A stretch of 54,897 bases of DNA from NCBI RefSeq assembly GCF_003382685.1, contig NZ_QLVG01000048.1, forward strand, positions 1-54,897. Reading direction: 5' to 3'. The position numbers and the translations under genes are program-made. The notes below the pieces were generated by a model. The model was given only the letters and a program-made list of their open reading frames with translations. It did no database searches and was not told the origin of the DNA. Each line of letters opens with the position of its first letter. Position 1 is the stretch's first letter. The stretch comes from Halorussus litoreus (GTDB lineage: Archaea > Halobacteriota > Halobacteria > Halobacteriales > Haladaptataceae). Below, one piece after another: positions 41,569-50,254 of the stretch.

Positions 41569-43419
41569 ATGGCGACCGTTCAACCGATTTCGTCGGTGGT
41601 GATGGCTCTCCTCCTGCTGGGGATCGGCCTCTGGTTACGCTCTGTAGAGGACTGGCAGTCGTACGCTCCCGCCGGGGCCGGCGGGACCAGTGGCAAGACT
41701 GGACACGCCGCCGAGAAACCGTCCGGGATAGTGCGGTGGCTGACCACCGTCGACCACAAGGACGTGGGACTGTTGTACGGGGTGTTCGGACTGCTGTCGT
41801 TCGCGTGGGGCGGCATCGCGGTCGTCCTGATGCGGACCGAACTCGTGACTCCGCCGGTGGACCTGCTCGGCGCGAACTTCTACAACGCGCTGCTGACCAC
41901 CCACGGAATCACGATGCTGTTCCTGTTCGGGACGCCCATCCTCGCGGCCGTCTCGAACTACCTGATACCCCTGCTCATCGGCGCGGACGACATGGCGTTC
42001 CCGCGGATCAACGCCATCGCGTTCTGGCTGCTCCCACCGGGCGCGCTCCTCATCTGGGGCGGCATCCTGCTCGAACCCCTCGGCGTGGGCGTCGAGGGCG
42101 CTCAGACCGCGTGGACACTCTACCCGCCGCTTTCGGTCGAGCAGGCCAACCCCGGCGTGGACCTGCTGCTGCTGGGCCTCCACCTGACGGGGGTTTCAGC
42201 GACGATGGGGGCGGTCAACTTCGTCACGACCATCTTCACCGAGCGCGGCGATGACGTGACGTGGGCGAATCTCGACCTGTTCTCGTGGACCGTCCTCGTC
42301 CAGTCCGGCCAGATACTGTTCTCGTTCCCGTTGCTCGGCAGCGCGCTCGTAATGTTGCTACTCGACCGGAACTTCGGCACGACGTTCTTCGCGGTCGACG
42401 GCGGGGGAGCGATGTTGTGGCAGCACCTGTTCTGGTTCTTCGGCCACCCGGAGGTGTACATCCTCGTGCTGCCGCCGATGGGACTCGTGAGCCTGATTCT
42501 GCCGAGATTCGCGGGACGAAAGCTGTTCGGCTTCAAGTTCGTCGTCTACTCCACGCTCGCGCTCGGGGTCTTGTCGTTCGGGGTCTGGGCCCACCACATG
42601 TTCGCGACCGGCATGGACCCCCGACTTCGGGCCTCCTTCATGGCGGTCTCCATCGCCATCGCGCTCCCGAGCGCGGTCAAGACGTTCAACTGGATCACCA
42701 CCATGTGGAACGGCCGGGTCAGGCTCACCGCGCCGATGCTGTTCTGCATCGGCTTCGTCGCCAACTTCATCATCGGCGGCGTGACGGGCGTGTTCGAGGC
42801 GGCGATTCCGGTCGATCTGGTGCTCCACGACACGTACCACGTCATCGCGCACTTCCACTACGTCATCATGGGAGCCATCGCGTTCGCGGTGTTCGCGGCG
42901 GTGTACTACTGGTTCCCGCTGTTCACCGGTCGGTGGTACCAGAAGACGCTCGCCAAGTGGCACTTCTGGCTGTCGATGGTCGGCACCCAGCTCACCTTCT
43001 TCCCGATGATCATGCTCGGCTACGGCGGGATGCCCCGCCGCTACGCGGGCTACGACCTCACGGTCGGTCCGGTGTCGTACTTCGCGGATCTCCACCAACT
43101 CGCGACCGTCGGGGTCTACCTACTCGCGCTCGGCCAGCTGATCTTCGTCTGGAACGTCGTCACCTCGTGGCTCGAAGGCCCCGCAGTCGAGAGCGGCGAC
43201 CCGTGGAACCTAGAGCAAGATGGACTGCGCACGCACGAGTGGGCGTGGTTCGAGCGCAAGCAGGAGACCGCGCTGACCGAATCGGACCAGACGATGGCCG
43301 ACGGCGGTGAGGTGAGCGAAAGCGGCGACGCGGTCGACAGCGGAAAAGTGCCCGACAGTGGCGAGGTGGCTGACGGCGGCGACGCGGTCGACAGTAGCGA
43401 GATGGCCGACGACAAGTAG
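41569..43419 (+). CDS. coxA: cytochrome c/quinol oxidase subunit I
   Basis: A 616-residue heme-copper oxidase subunit I, membrane-embedded with at least 12 helices and an acidic, low-complexity tail. Redox site: FFGHPEVYI (A-type, with the cross-linked His-Tyr pair and D-channel Glu), 'WAHHMFATGM' copper ligands, and 'HVIAHFHYVIMG' with the high- and low-spin heme His. It reduces O2 to water and pumps protons. The ATG at 41569 is chosen because the preceding residues are unconserved. The tail (about 575-616) repeats 'GDAVDSG'-like units. It has no adjacent subunit II of its own; coxB is 0.8 kb downstream. Confidence 0.94.
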   Translation: MATVQPISSVVMALLLLGIGLWLRSVEDWQSYAPAGAGGTSGKTGHAAEKPSGIVRWLTTVDHKDVGLLYGVFGLLSFAWGGIAVVLMRTELVTPPVDLLGANFYNALLTTHGITMLFLFGTPILAAVSNYLIPLLIGADDMAFPRINAIAFWLLPPGALLIWGGILLEPLGVGVEGAQTAWTLYPPLSVEQANPGVDLLLLGLHLTGVSATMGAVNFVTTIFTERGDDVTWANLDLFSWTVLVQSGQILFSFPLLGSALVMLLLDRNFGTTFFAVDGGGAMLWQHLFWFFGHPEVYILVLPPMGLVSLILPRFAGRKLFGFKFVVYSTLALGVLSFGVWAHHMFATGMDPRLRASFMAVSIAIALPSAVKTFNWITTMWNGRVRLTAPMLFCIGFVANFIIGGVTGVFEAAIPVDLVLHDTYHVIAHFHYVIMGAIAFAVFAAVYYWFPLFTGRWYQKTLAKWHFWLSMVGTQLTFFPMIMLGYGGMPRRYAGYDLTVGPVSYFADLHQLATVGVYLLALGQLIFVWNVVTSWLEGPAVESGDPWNLEQDGLRTHEWAWFERKQETALTESDQTMADGGEVSESGDAVDSGKVPDSGEVADGGDAVDSSEMADDK

Positions 43420-43450
43420 CACCGATCACTAGCAAAGTGGCTCCTCCACG

Positions 43451-43500
43451 CCGCGGGCGCTGGTGCGCTCCGACGAGTCGGAGCGCACCAGCGCCCGCGG
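43451..43500. repeat. long perfect palindrome (23-bp arms, 4-nt spacer)
   Basis: Arms 43451-43473 and 43478-43500 are perfect reverse complements around CGAG. The arm is CCGCGGGCGCTGGTGCGCTC plus CGA. It lies 31 bases past the stop codon of subunit I and 89 bases from the end of the convergent DUF6789 gene, well placed as a bidirectional terminator or 3'-end stabiliser. Confidence 0.87.
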
Positions 43501-43554
43501 AAGGTGTGGTATCGATCTCTCGAAGCGGGTCAGAAAAGCCGTCGTCAGTCGGTT

Positions 43555-43588
43555 CTACGCCGGCGGTCCGCCTACGCCGGCGGTCCGC
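43555..43588. repeat. 17-bp tandem duplication next to the DUF6789 stop
   Basis: CTACGCCGGCGGTCCGC at 43555-43571 is repeated exactly at 43572-43588, and both are followed by CTA, the stop codon (read on the minus strand) of the DUF6789 gene at 43589. Read from the gene, TAG recurs at the end of each unit. Confidence 0.85.
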
Positions 43589-44119
43589 CTACACCAGCGT
43601 GTCGGGCCGGTCGCCGAGGTAGTCGAACACTGCGCCGAGCGTGAAGCCGTACGAGAAGTGCGCGCCGAGGGTCAGCCCGAGGTAGAGCACCATCGCGAGC
43701 CCGGTGTACCCCTCGTAGAACGCCGGCGCGAACCCGGTCCACAGCACGAACCCGAACGGGAGGCCCTTCGTCGCGTACTTCTCGCCGGGAAGGTACGAGC
43801 CGATGGAGGCGAACAGCAGCGGCCACATCACCATCCCGGTCAGCAGGAACAGGACGAAGCCGACCGCGATGGGGCTCAGCGGGAGCAGCATGTTGAACCC
43901 GGTCAATTCGGCCAGCGTGCCGAAGCTCGACAGCTCGAACGCGCCGAGCGACCGGGCGATGAGTAACCCCACGGTCAGCGCGCCGGTGCCGACCAGCCCG
44001 CCGACGGCACCGATCATCCCGTCGGTGACGATGCCCGCGAGGTGGTCGAACTCCGGTTCCCCCACTTCCGTCACGTCCTCCGAGACATCGGCTGTCGACT
44101 CCCGTCGTTCCCCTTCCAT
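43589..44119 (-). CDS. DUF6789 family membrane protein
   Basis: A 176-residue membrane protein of the family annotated DUF6789 in haloarchaeal oxidase clusters: acidic N-tail, then helices near 28-50, 65-85, 95-115 and 130-165 ('LPLSPIAVGFVLFLLTGMVM', 'LAMVLYLGLTLGAHFSYGF'). It lies inside the oxidase cluster but on the opposite strand, divergent from coxB over 96 bases, so the promoters may be shared. A role in assembly or membrane environment is likely but unproven. ATG at 44119 is chosen because upstream residues are antisense to the coxB leader. Confidence 0.82.
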   Translation of the reverse strand: MEGERRESTADVSEDVTEVGEPEFDHLAGIVTDGMIGAVGGLVGTGALTVGLLIARSLGAFELSSFGTLAELTGFNMLLPLSPIAVGFVLFLLTGMVMWPLLFASIGSYLPGEKYATKGLPFGFVLWTGFAPAFYEGYTGLAMVLYLGLTLGAHFSYGFTLGAVFDYLGDRPDTLV

Positions 44120-44215
44120 GTTTAATGATAACACGTACCAATTCAAAAGCGTTCTTGCCGGCTCGCACTCGTCCGTTCGGAACCGATAAGTGTATGTGTG
44201 TTGTTGACGCACATC

Positions 44216-45016
44216 ATGACAGTTCCGGCCGACCCGATTCGGCCCTCGCTCGTCGCACTCCACCCGGCCCAATCCGGAATCATTCCCAGAGGGACGCGGG
44301 TCGAAGTGTTCCAGCAGATATTCGACGTCTTTCTGGTGCTCGGCACACTCGTCGGCGTCGTCGTCGTCGGATACATGGTGTACAACGCGTACAAGTACCG
44401 CGACGACGGTGGGGAGCGCCCCGACGACGCACCCAAAGTCGGCGAACTCCCGACCGGCGGTGGGGGCGGCCGGAAGCTGTTCCTCTCGTTCGGGCTGAGC
44501 ACCATCATCGTGGTCTCGCTCATCCTCTGGACGTACGGCACCCTACTGTACGTCGAGGACGAGGCGACGGTCGAGGGCGGTGACGACGTGCAGATCGACG
44601 TGGTCGGCTACCGGTTCGGCTGGGACTTCGTCTATCCGAACGGACACGAGACGAGCACGCTTCGCGTCCCGGCGAACGAGACGGTACAGTTGAACGTCAC
44701 ATCCGAGGACGTGTTCCACACGTTCGGGGTCCCGGAGTTACGGGTGAAGACCGACGCCATCCCCGGCCAGCAGACCCAGACGTGGCTCGAAGCCGAGGAG
44801 ACCGGGACGTATCGAGCACGCTGCTTCGAGATCTGTGGAGCGGGCCACTCCTACATGACCGCGGAGGTCGAGGTCATGCGACCCAGCGACTACGAGAACT
44901 GGTACGCGAACACCAGTGCGGAGAACAGTTCTGCGGTGGCCGGTCCGAGTGAGATCGGACCGCGGGCGACCGCCGGACCACGAGCCAGCGCCGTCTCGCA
45001 GGGGGTGGTTGGATGA
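44216..45016 (+). CDS. coxB: cytochrome c oxidase subunit II
   Basis: A 266-residue subunit II with two N-terminal transmembrane helices (about 35-58 and 88-110), then an extracellular cupredoxin domain. CuA ligands are intact: His in 'EDVFHTFGVP', and the CxExCxxxHxxM motif (CFEICGAGHSYM, about 202-213). It therefore accepts electrons from a soluble or membrane copper/heme donor rather than a quinol. The ATG at 44216 is preferred; a GTG 18 bases earlier is possible. Its TGA overlaps the ATG of the subunit I-III gene by four bases. Confidence 0.95.
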   Translation: MTVPADPIRPSLVALHPAQSGIIPRGTRVEVFQQIFDVFLVLGTLVGVVVVGYMVYNAYKYRDDGGERPDDAPKVGELPTGGGGGRKLFLSFGLSTIIVVSLILWTYGTLLYVEDEATVEGGDDVQIDVVGYRFGWDFVYPNGHETSTLRVPANETVQLNVTSEDVFHTFGVPELRVKTDAIPGQQTQTWLEAEETGTYRARCFEICGAGHSYMTAEVEVMRPSDYENWYANTSAENSSAVAGPSEIGPRATAGPRASAVSQGVVG

Positions 45017-47847
45017 CGGACGAAACGAGTGACCCGCGGACGGACGGTGGTGAGCGCGTGCGCGAATCTCGTCGGGGAGCGAAGCGGACCGACGGTGGCA
45101 CCGCGGCGGCGGGCCACGAGACCGACCACCACCACGGCCTGCCGGCCCCGTCGAGCATCAAGCGCTGGCTGGTCACGACCAACCACAAGGACGTCGGCAT
45201 CCTCTACACGGTCACGGCGCTGTTCTTCCTCGTGTTCGGTGGCGTGTTGGCCCTGCTGATGCGAGTCCAGCTCTGGACGCCCGGCGCGACCATCTTGGAG
45301 CCCCTGCAGTACAATCAAGCGGTCTCCGCCCACGGGCTCATCATGATCTTCTGGTTTCTCTCGCCGTTCGCGTTCGGGTTCGCCAACTACGTGGTGCCGC
45401 TCCAGATCGGCGCGAAGGACCTGGCCTTCCCACGGCTGAACGCGCTGTCGTACTGGCTCTACCTGTTCTCGGGCATCCTCTTCGGGGTGTCGTTCTTCCA
45501 GGGAGGCACCTTCGCGGGCGGCTGGACGATGTACGCACCGCTGAACCTCCCGGTGTACACGCCCAACATCGGTGCGAGCACCGCGGTGCTCGCGCTGTTG
45601 CTGTTCGTGGTGTCGGTGACCGTCTCGTCGGTCAACTTCCTGACCACGATGCACCGGATGCGCGCCGAGGGGCTGACCCTCAGACGGATGCCGCTGTTCA
45701 CGTGGACCATCCTGCTCACCACGTGGATGATGCTGTTCGCGTTCGCGGCGCTGCTGGCGGCGCTGATGATCCTCTCGGCCGACCGGCTCATCGGCACCCA
45801 GTACTTCGCGGCGACGGGCCACGCCGGGTCGCTGCTGTGGGCCCACCTGTTCTGGTTCTTCGGGCACCCGGAGGTGTACATCGTCTTCTTCCCGGCGCTC
45901 GGCGTGATGGCCGAGTGCTTCCAGACGTTCACCGGCAAGCGCATCGTCGGCCGGAAGTGGTTCATCGCGGCGATGGTGCTGGTGGCGCTCCAGAGCTTCC
46001 TCGTCTGGATGCACCACATGTTCCTGACCTCGATCAACCTCGAGATCAAGACGCTGTTCATGGCGACCACCATCGGCATCTCGCTGCCGTTCGACCTGAT
46101 GGTGTTCGCGCTCGTCTACACCATGCTGAAGGGGCGGGTGCGCTTCACCACGCCGTTCCTGTTCTCCTTTGGCGCGCTCGTCCTGTTCATCCTCGGCGGC
46201 ATCACGGGCGTCTTCCTCGGTGCGGTCGTGCTCGACTACGAGTTCCGCGGCACCTACTGGGTGGTCGCGCACTTCCACTACGTGATGGTTGGCGGCATCA
46301 CCGCGCTGGTCGGCGGCCTCTACTACTGGTACCCCAAGATGACGGGGAAGATGTACGACAAGTTCCTCGGGAAGCTCCACTTCGCGATGTACTTCGTCGG
46401 GTTCAACCTGCTGTACTTCCCGATGTTCGTCGCGTGGGAGACGCCCCGTCGGGACTTCGTCTACCCCGAGATCTACACGACGTGGCACCAGCTCTCGACG
46501 GTCGGGGCGTTCCTGCTCGGCGCGTCGTTCCTCGTGATGTTCTACAACCTCTGGGTCAGCCTCTCCACCGGTGAGGACGCCAGCGACAACCCGTGGCAGT
46601 TCTCGACCACGACCGAGTGGGCGATCCCCTCGCCCCCGCCACTGGAGAACTTCCCGGGCAAGCCGTCGTTCAGCAGCGGCTCGCTGGAGTTCCTGCCCGA
46701 CGGTAGCGACGCGGGCGACATCGAGCCAGCGGGTCCCGGCGGCCGCGAACCCGCGGCGACCGACGGCGGCGAAGCTACCACGGACGGCGGCGAAGCGGCG
46801 ACGGATGGTAGCGAAACCGACGCGGACGACGGAGAGGACGATGACGACGGGAAACTCGTGACCGACGGTGGCAGAGTGATGACCGACGGCGGACAGCCGA
46901 TGACCGACGACGAGCAAGTCGTGGCGGACGACGGGACCGCTGGCGCTGCCGACGCGAACGCTGGCGTCGCAGACGAGAAAGCCACGGACGGCGGAACGGT
47001 CACCGTCTACGACGAGCACGCGGCCGACGACGAGGAGCACGGCGAGGACCACGCGAGCATCTGGCCGTTCAGGATCGGCCTCACGTCGTTTCTCTTCCTC
47101 GTCGGTCTGTCGGGACTGCGCCAGGGGAGCTTCCCCGAGGGTCTCGAAGGCGGTGCGTACCTCGGGCTGACCGTGGTTGCAGGCGTCGGCCTGCTCTGGG
47201 CGCTCGTCGGGATGGGCCGCGAGGAGTTCCACGGCCTCGAAGGGCCGTTCGGCGAGAGCTGGCCGTTCACCGGGATCAACAACACGAAGCTCGGCGTGTG
47301 GATCTTCCTCGCGAGCGACGTGGTGCTGTTCGGCGCGTTCGTCGGCTCGTACGCGTTCATCCGCGTGGCGGAGGGCTGGCAGAACAACTGGCACCACCTC
47401 ATCCCGGCCGACCACGTCGTGCTCCCGGGGCTCATCAACACCTACCTGCTGTTGACCAGCAGCTTCACCGTCGTGCTCGCACTGGTGGCCTGCGAGAAGC
47501 GGAGCAAGTGGGGCCTCATCGGCTCGCTGGCGACGACGCTCGTGCTCGGGATCGCGTTCCTCATCAACAAGGCGATGGAGTGGCAGCACCTGTTCCACGT
47601 CCACAGCGAGGCGTTCCCCAACGGCTGGAACATCGGGACGAACGTCGCGTCGTCGACGTTCTACCTCACGACGGGGCTGCACGCGCTGCACGTCATCGCC
47701 GGGCTGGTAATCACGCTGTATCTCATCGCCCGCGCGTGGAACGGGGCGTACCTCGACGACGACCAGCCGGTCGAGCTGTTCGGCCTCTACTGGCACTTCG
47801 TCGACATCGTGTGGCTGTTCCTGTTCCCGCTGTTCTACATCCTGTAG
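45013..47847 (+). CDS. coxA: cytochrome c oxidase subunit I-III fusion
   Basis: A 944-residue protein joining subunit I (about residues 45-530) to subunit III (about 690-944). Subunit I has FFGHPEVYI, 'WMHHMFLTS' and 'VVAHFHYVMVGG' with all heme and copper ligands. The C-terminal part has the subunit III hallmarks 'GVWIFLASDVVLFGAF', 'FYLTTGLHALHVIAGL' and 'YWHFVDIVWLFLFPLFYIL'. An acidic low-complexity linker (about 570-680) with repeated TDGG units, Asp-rich runs and a short His segment connects them. Subunits II, I-III and IV of this operon probably make the complete aa3-type oxidase. Confidence 0.95.
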   Translation: MTDETSDPRTDGGERVRESRRGAKRTDGGTAAAGHETDHHHGLPAPSSIKRWLVTTNHKDVGILYTVTALFFLVFGGVLALLMRVQLWTPGATILEPLQYNQAVSAHGLIMIFWFLSPFAFGFANYVVPLQIGAKDLAFPRLNALSYWLYLFSGILFGVSFFQGGTFAGGWTMYAPLNLPVYTPNIGASTAVLALLLFVVSVTVSSVNFLTTMHRMRAEGLTLRRMPLFTWTILLTTWMMLFAFAALLAALMILSADRLIGTQYFAATGHAGSLLWAHLFWFFGHPEVYIVFFPALGVMAECFQTFTGKRIVGRKWFIAAMVLVALQSFLVWMHHMFLTSINLEIKTLFMATTIGISLPFDLMVFALVYTMLKGRVRFTTPFLFSFGALVLFILGGITGVFLGAVVLDYEFRGTYWVVAHFHYVMVGGITALVGGLYYWYPKMTGKMYDKFLGKLHFAMYFVGFNLLYFPMFVAWETPRRDFVYPEIYTTWHQLSTVGAFLLGASFLVMFYNLWVSLSTGEDASDNPWQFSTTTEWAIPSPPPLENFPGKPSFSSGSLEFLPDGSDAGDIEPAGPGGREPAATDGGEATTDGGEAATDGSETDADDGEDDDDGKLVTDGGRVMTDGGQPMTDDEQVVADDGTAGAADANAGVADEKATDGGTVTVYDEHAADDEEHGEDHASIWPFRIGLTSFLFLVGLSGLRQGSFPEGLEGGAYLGLTVVAGVGLLWALVGMGREEFHGLEGPFGESWPFTGINNTKLGVWIFLASDVVLFGAFVGSYAFIRVAEGWQNNWHHLIPADHVVLPGLINTYLLLTSSFTVVLALVACEKRSKWGLIGSLATTLVLGIAFLINKAMEWQHLFHVHSEAFPNGWNIGTNVASSTFYLTTGLHALHVIAGLVITLYLIARAWNGAYLDDDQPVELFGLYWHFVDIVWLFLFPLFYIL

Positions 47848-47964
47848 ACCAATGACCGGGAAATTCACCACGCGCTCGGCGCGCACAACCCCGCGAGGAA
47901 TCGCCCGCTCGATCACGGCAGACACGACTACCCGATCCACGCGACGCAACACCACGGAGGAACG

Positions 47965-48228
47965 ATGAGCCACCTCAGACTCTACACCGGTATCTTCGCC
48001 GCGCTGGCAGCGTTCGCGACCGCACAGGTGTTCGTCGAACAGGCGGGCGGACTCCCGTACTGGACCGCCTTTTGGGTCATCATCGCGCTGTCGCTCGTGA
48101 AGGCGGTGCTGGTGGCGTGGTACTTCCAGCACCTCAAGTGGGAGCCCAGATCGGTGTCGGCCACGATATTCACCGGCCTGCTAGCGGCCATCGCACTGAC
48201 CGCCGCGGCGGCCTACTCCATCCTGTAG
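47965..48228 (+). CDS. coxD: cytochrome c oxidase subunit IV family protein
   Basis: An 87-residue protein of three predicted membrane helices (about 5-24, 32-50 and 63-84) with 'VKAVLVAWYFQHLKWEP' in the loop after helix 2, matching the small bacterial/archaeal subunit IV (COX4_pro) family. It should stabilise the oxidase complex. It follows the subunit I-III gene by 117 bases that contain no gene, and probably belongs to the same transcription unit. Confidence 0.88.
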   Translation: MSHLRLYTGIFAALAAFATAQVFVEQAGGLPYWTAFWVIIALSLVKAVLVAWYFQHLKWEPRSVSATIFTGLLAAIALTAAAAYSIL

Positions 48229-48463
48229 GTCGTTCGGTTCGCGTCTCTCGACGGAGCGACGGACGAGCGACTCCTTTTCGCAGAACTCTCCTCGCAGACC
48301 CCGCTTGGTAGACTCCGCTTCGCCGAACGGCTGTCTTCGAGTCGGCCCGTGTTACCACCGCTCGGACCTCGTCGCGTCGCAACCGGCTCCGTATCCGGGC
48401 GTCGAGAGACGACAGCTGTTTCGCGTTCGTTAAGACGACGGCTGTTCCCCTTTCATCAGGTCC
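48229..48463. other. spacer without a recognised gene
   Basis: Between subunit IV and the palindrome at 48464, read on both strands, I see no reading frame with convincing composition, no repeat-family member and no RNA gene. It begins 3' of the oxidase operon and ends at the 3' side of the convergent small membrane protein genes. Confidence 0.5.
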
Positions 48464-48509
48464 TCACGTGCGCGTCCGCGGCGGCGCGCCGCCGCGGACG
48501 CGCACGTGA
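48464..48509. repeat. 46-bp perfect palindrome
   Basis: Arms 48464-48486 and 48487-48509 are perfect reverse complements with no spacer, centred on GGCGCGCC. The arm begins TCACGTGCGCGTCCGC. It lies 54 bases downstream of the stop codon of the minus-strand C2H2/membrane protein gene and 235 bases past subunit IV, again a convergent 3'-end position. Confidence 0.87.
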
Positions 48510-48563
48510 CCGTCGTGGACTGTGGATTGGCTTCGCACGAGAGAGTACAGAGGCGACACCATC

Positions 48564-48848
48564 TCACGCCTGCGCCATCGACACCGCGAGGTACGTGAAG
48601 AAGAAGAAGGCGTACACCGCGACCAGCGACGCGACTACCTTCAGGTGGTACACGAACAGGTCCTCGCGCTCGGCCTCCATCGCCGACTCGTAGGCCTCGC
48701 GCTCGTCGTCGGTCCAGCCGTCGTGCGCGTCGCCGACGTGGAGCGCCCGCAGGCGCTCGGTCCGGAACGGCCGACCGCAGTGGGGACACTGAACCGGCGT
48801 CTCGCCGTCGGGGACGTGGAAGTCGGTGTCGGGGATGGCGAGGCTCAT
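48564..48848 (-). CDS. C2H2 zinc-finger protein with a C-terminal transmembrane helix
   Basis: A 94-residue protein. A C2H2-like finger is at Cys21, Cys24, His37 and His42 in 'CPHCGRPFRTERLRALHVGDAH' (in two parts), followed by an acidic helix with Asp/Glu repeats and one membrane helix (about 69-90, 'VASLVAVYAFFFFTYLAVSM'). The zinc finger should face the cytoplasm. Its ATG shares its A with the TGA of the upstream gene, so the two are coupled. Members of this type accompany haloarchaeal oxidase clusters (DUF7410-like by recollection). Confidence 0.82.
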   Translation of the reverse strand: MSLAIPDTDFHVPDGETPVQCPHCGRPFRTERLRALHVGDAHDGWTDDEREAYESAMEAEREDLFVYHLKVVASLVAVYAFFFFTYLAVSMAQA

Positions 48849-49279
48849 CAGCCCCCGGAAACCAGCAGCTTCACCGCGACGACCAGTACGAAGAGCGAGC
48901 CGAACAGCCACGCGCTCAAGAGCGCGGCCTGCGCGCTGTGGACGCCGCGGCTGCGCGCCGAGCTGTACGTTCCCCAGAGCGCGAACCCGAGCAGGAGCGC
49001 GCCGAACGCCCCTGCCACCGTGGTCCAGCCACCGATTCCGGCCGCCAGCGAGGCGTCGCTGACGAGCAGCACCGCGCCGCCGCCGACGACGGCGACCATC
49101 AGCACGAATCCCGCCGACCACGTCGCGGGCGAGCCGAGCCCGCCGGACTCGCCGCGTCCGCCCGCCGCGGGCGCGGGTTCGTAGGTCCGCCAGTTTTCCA
49201 GCCGCGAGGCGAGCGCCCACACTGCGAGCAGCAACGCCCCGGTCACGAGGGCGCTCGCCAGATACCCTGTTTCGACCAT
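48848..49279 (-). CDS. four-helix membrane protein of the oxidase neighbourhood
   Basis: A 143-residue membrane protein: helices near residues 5-25, 53-75, 83-105 and 118-140, with a conserved-looking 'LENWRTYEPAPAAGGRG' loop after the first helix, close to the 'LEDWRSY' style seen after the first helix of oxidase subunit I. Its role is unknown, probably in oxidase assembly or the same membrane context. Start ATG at 49279. Co-transcribed with the C2H2 protein gene, with overlapping stop and start codons. Confidence 0.8.
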   Translation of the reverse strand: MVETGYLASALVTGALLLAVWALASRLENWRTYEPAPAAGGRGESGGLGSPATWSAGFVLMVAVVGGGAVLLVSDASLAAGIGGWTTVAGAFGALLLGFALWGTYSSARSRGVHSAQAALLSAWLFGSLFVLVVAVKLLVSGG

Positions 49280-49424
49280 AGCGTGCGTTCCTTGTGAGTT
49301 GTTCGACCGTATCCGGCATAAGTGTTAACTTTTACCAATGGGGGGGTGTCTCGGTCGGCCCCGCTGGTGGACCCTACCTCCGGCGACGGTCGGGCCGTGC
49401 TACTGGGTACCATTGTTCAGCCAG

Positions 49425-49433
49425 TTTTAATAG
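49425..49433 (+). promoter_or_regulatory. TATA-like element upstream of the 49500 reading frame
   Basis: TTTTAATAG lies 67-75 bases upstream of the ATG at 49500. Initiation about 25 bases downstream would yield a leader of about 45 nt containing a Shine-Dalgarno-like GAGGTGA at 49486-49492, seven bases before the ATG. Confidence 0.45.
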
Positions 49434-49499
49434 CCAACCCGTAAAATCCGAAGTTACGTCAGTCGCCCGGAGCCGCCGGGCGCACGAGGTGACGAATCC

Positions 49500-49694
49500 A
49501 TGACCTGCCCACCCAATCGGACTCACGCACTCGGCATCGGTGCCGCCAGTGAGTGGTCCGGGATTCCAGCGAACTTCGCCCGTTCCGGGCTCGACGCCGT
49601 AACCGGCGTGCGGGCCGGGCGGCCGAAGTTCGCTGGTCGGGTGGACGTCGTGGGCGACATCTATCGCCTTGTCGAGACCACTCCGACCGCGTAA
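49500..49694 (+). CDS. possible 64-residue protein overlapping a structured RNA region
   Basis: The frame has a TATA-like element, a GAGGTGA ribosome-binding site and an ATG start, giving a 64-residue cysteine-poor protein with no motif ('GIGAASEWSGIPANFARSG', then 'RPKFAGRVDVVGDIYRLVE'). However, the DNA itself folds strongly (13-bp inverted repeat at 49566-49636), so the frame may be accidental. It could equally be the leader of a structured transcript. I treat it as a weakly supported gene. Confidence 0.35.
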   Translation: MTCPPNRTHALGIGAASEWSGIPANFARSGLDAVTGVRAGRPKFAGRVDVVGDIYRLVETTPTA

Positions 49695-49795
49695 GGCGGC
49701 GGCCGACGGATCGACGTTCCGTCGCGCCCGCGTGCTTCGGCACGCGACGCCGGTCGGCTCGCTTCCTCCCGAATCCACGACCCGGAAGCGAGCCG
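49566..49795 (+). ncRNA. candidate structured RNA (hairpin-dense region)
   Basis: Four strong stems occur within 230 bases. First, a 13-bp outer stem, 49566-49578 with 49624-49636 (CCAGCGAACTTCG / CGAAGTTCGCTGG), encloses two inner hairpins. Second, a 6-bp stem is at 49705-49723. Third, a 7-bp stem with a UUCG tetraloop is at 49729-49746 (CGCGTGC-TTCG-GCACGCG). Fourth, a 12-bp stem is at 49755-49795 (CGGCTCGCTTCC / GGAAGCGAGCCG). They could form a non-coding RNA, or a leader or attenuator for the gene at 49949. It does not show RNase P or SRP RNA consensus blocks. Confidence 0.4.
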
Positions 49796-49948
49796 CGTGC
49801 GTCGGACGCGTGGTCTCGGACCCACGTCCTTCTCCGGCGCACTCTCCGGTAACTCCCGCCTTCGCGGATCGGACGAACCGGTAGCCGACACTTCGCTCCC
49901 GGACGAGCACCGAACCACCAGGTTACGCTCGTCGGGAGACCAAGACAC

Positions 49949-50254
49949 ATGAACGCACTCCAGATCGACGCGACAGCAGACCTCGAAGTCAACGTTCCGC
50001 GCGGCGACGACGGCACGCTCCAGGACGGCGTCACCACCGTCCTCGACCGGAGCGGCGCGGTCGCCCGCGCGGAGGTCGTCGACGTGAACGGCGTCAGGCC
50101 GACGCTCAACGACCTCCGCGTGGACGCCTCGGTTCGCGTGAGCGTCCGCCTCGACGAGACCGTCGAGGACGAGCGGGCCGCCGTCCGCGACGCGGTCGCC
50201 GACGGGTTCGGCGTCCAGACGGTCACCGCGGTCGAGACCGACCGCTCGGCCTGA
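49949..50254 (+). CDS. small acidic conserved hypothetical protein
   Basis: A 101-residue acidic protein with alternating beta-strand and turn patterns ('ALQIDATADLEVNVPRGDDG', 'AEVVDVNGVRPTLNDLRVDA', 'VSVRLDETVEDERAAVRDAV'), ending with 'GVQTVTAVETDRSA'. No signal peptide, membrane segment or named motif. Codon use is typical of the genome. Expressed from a region with a long, hairpin-rich leader. Followed by a small membrane protein gene on the same strand. Confidence 0.65.
   Translation: MNALQIDATADLEVNVPRGDDGTLQDGVTTVLDRSGAVARAEVVDVNGVRPTLNDLRVDASVRVSVRLDETVEDERAAVRDAVADGFGVQTVTAVETDRSA

Noticed and set aside
44890-48132. 1080-codon minus-strand open frame opposite the oxidase genes
   Set aside because: Antisense to CuA subunit II and the I-III fusion. 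The product is Arg/Glu/His-rich without recognisable domains, as expected from high-GC third positions.
49440-49948. RNase P RNA or SRP (7S) RNA candidate
   Set aside because: The region is hairpin-rich, but I could not find the conserved RNase P core blocks or the SRP helix-8 motif. It is left as an unclassified structured region.
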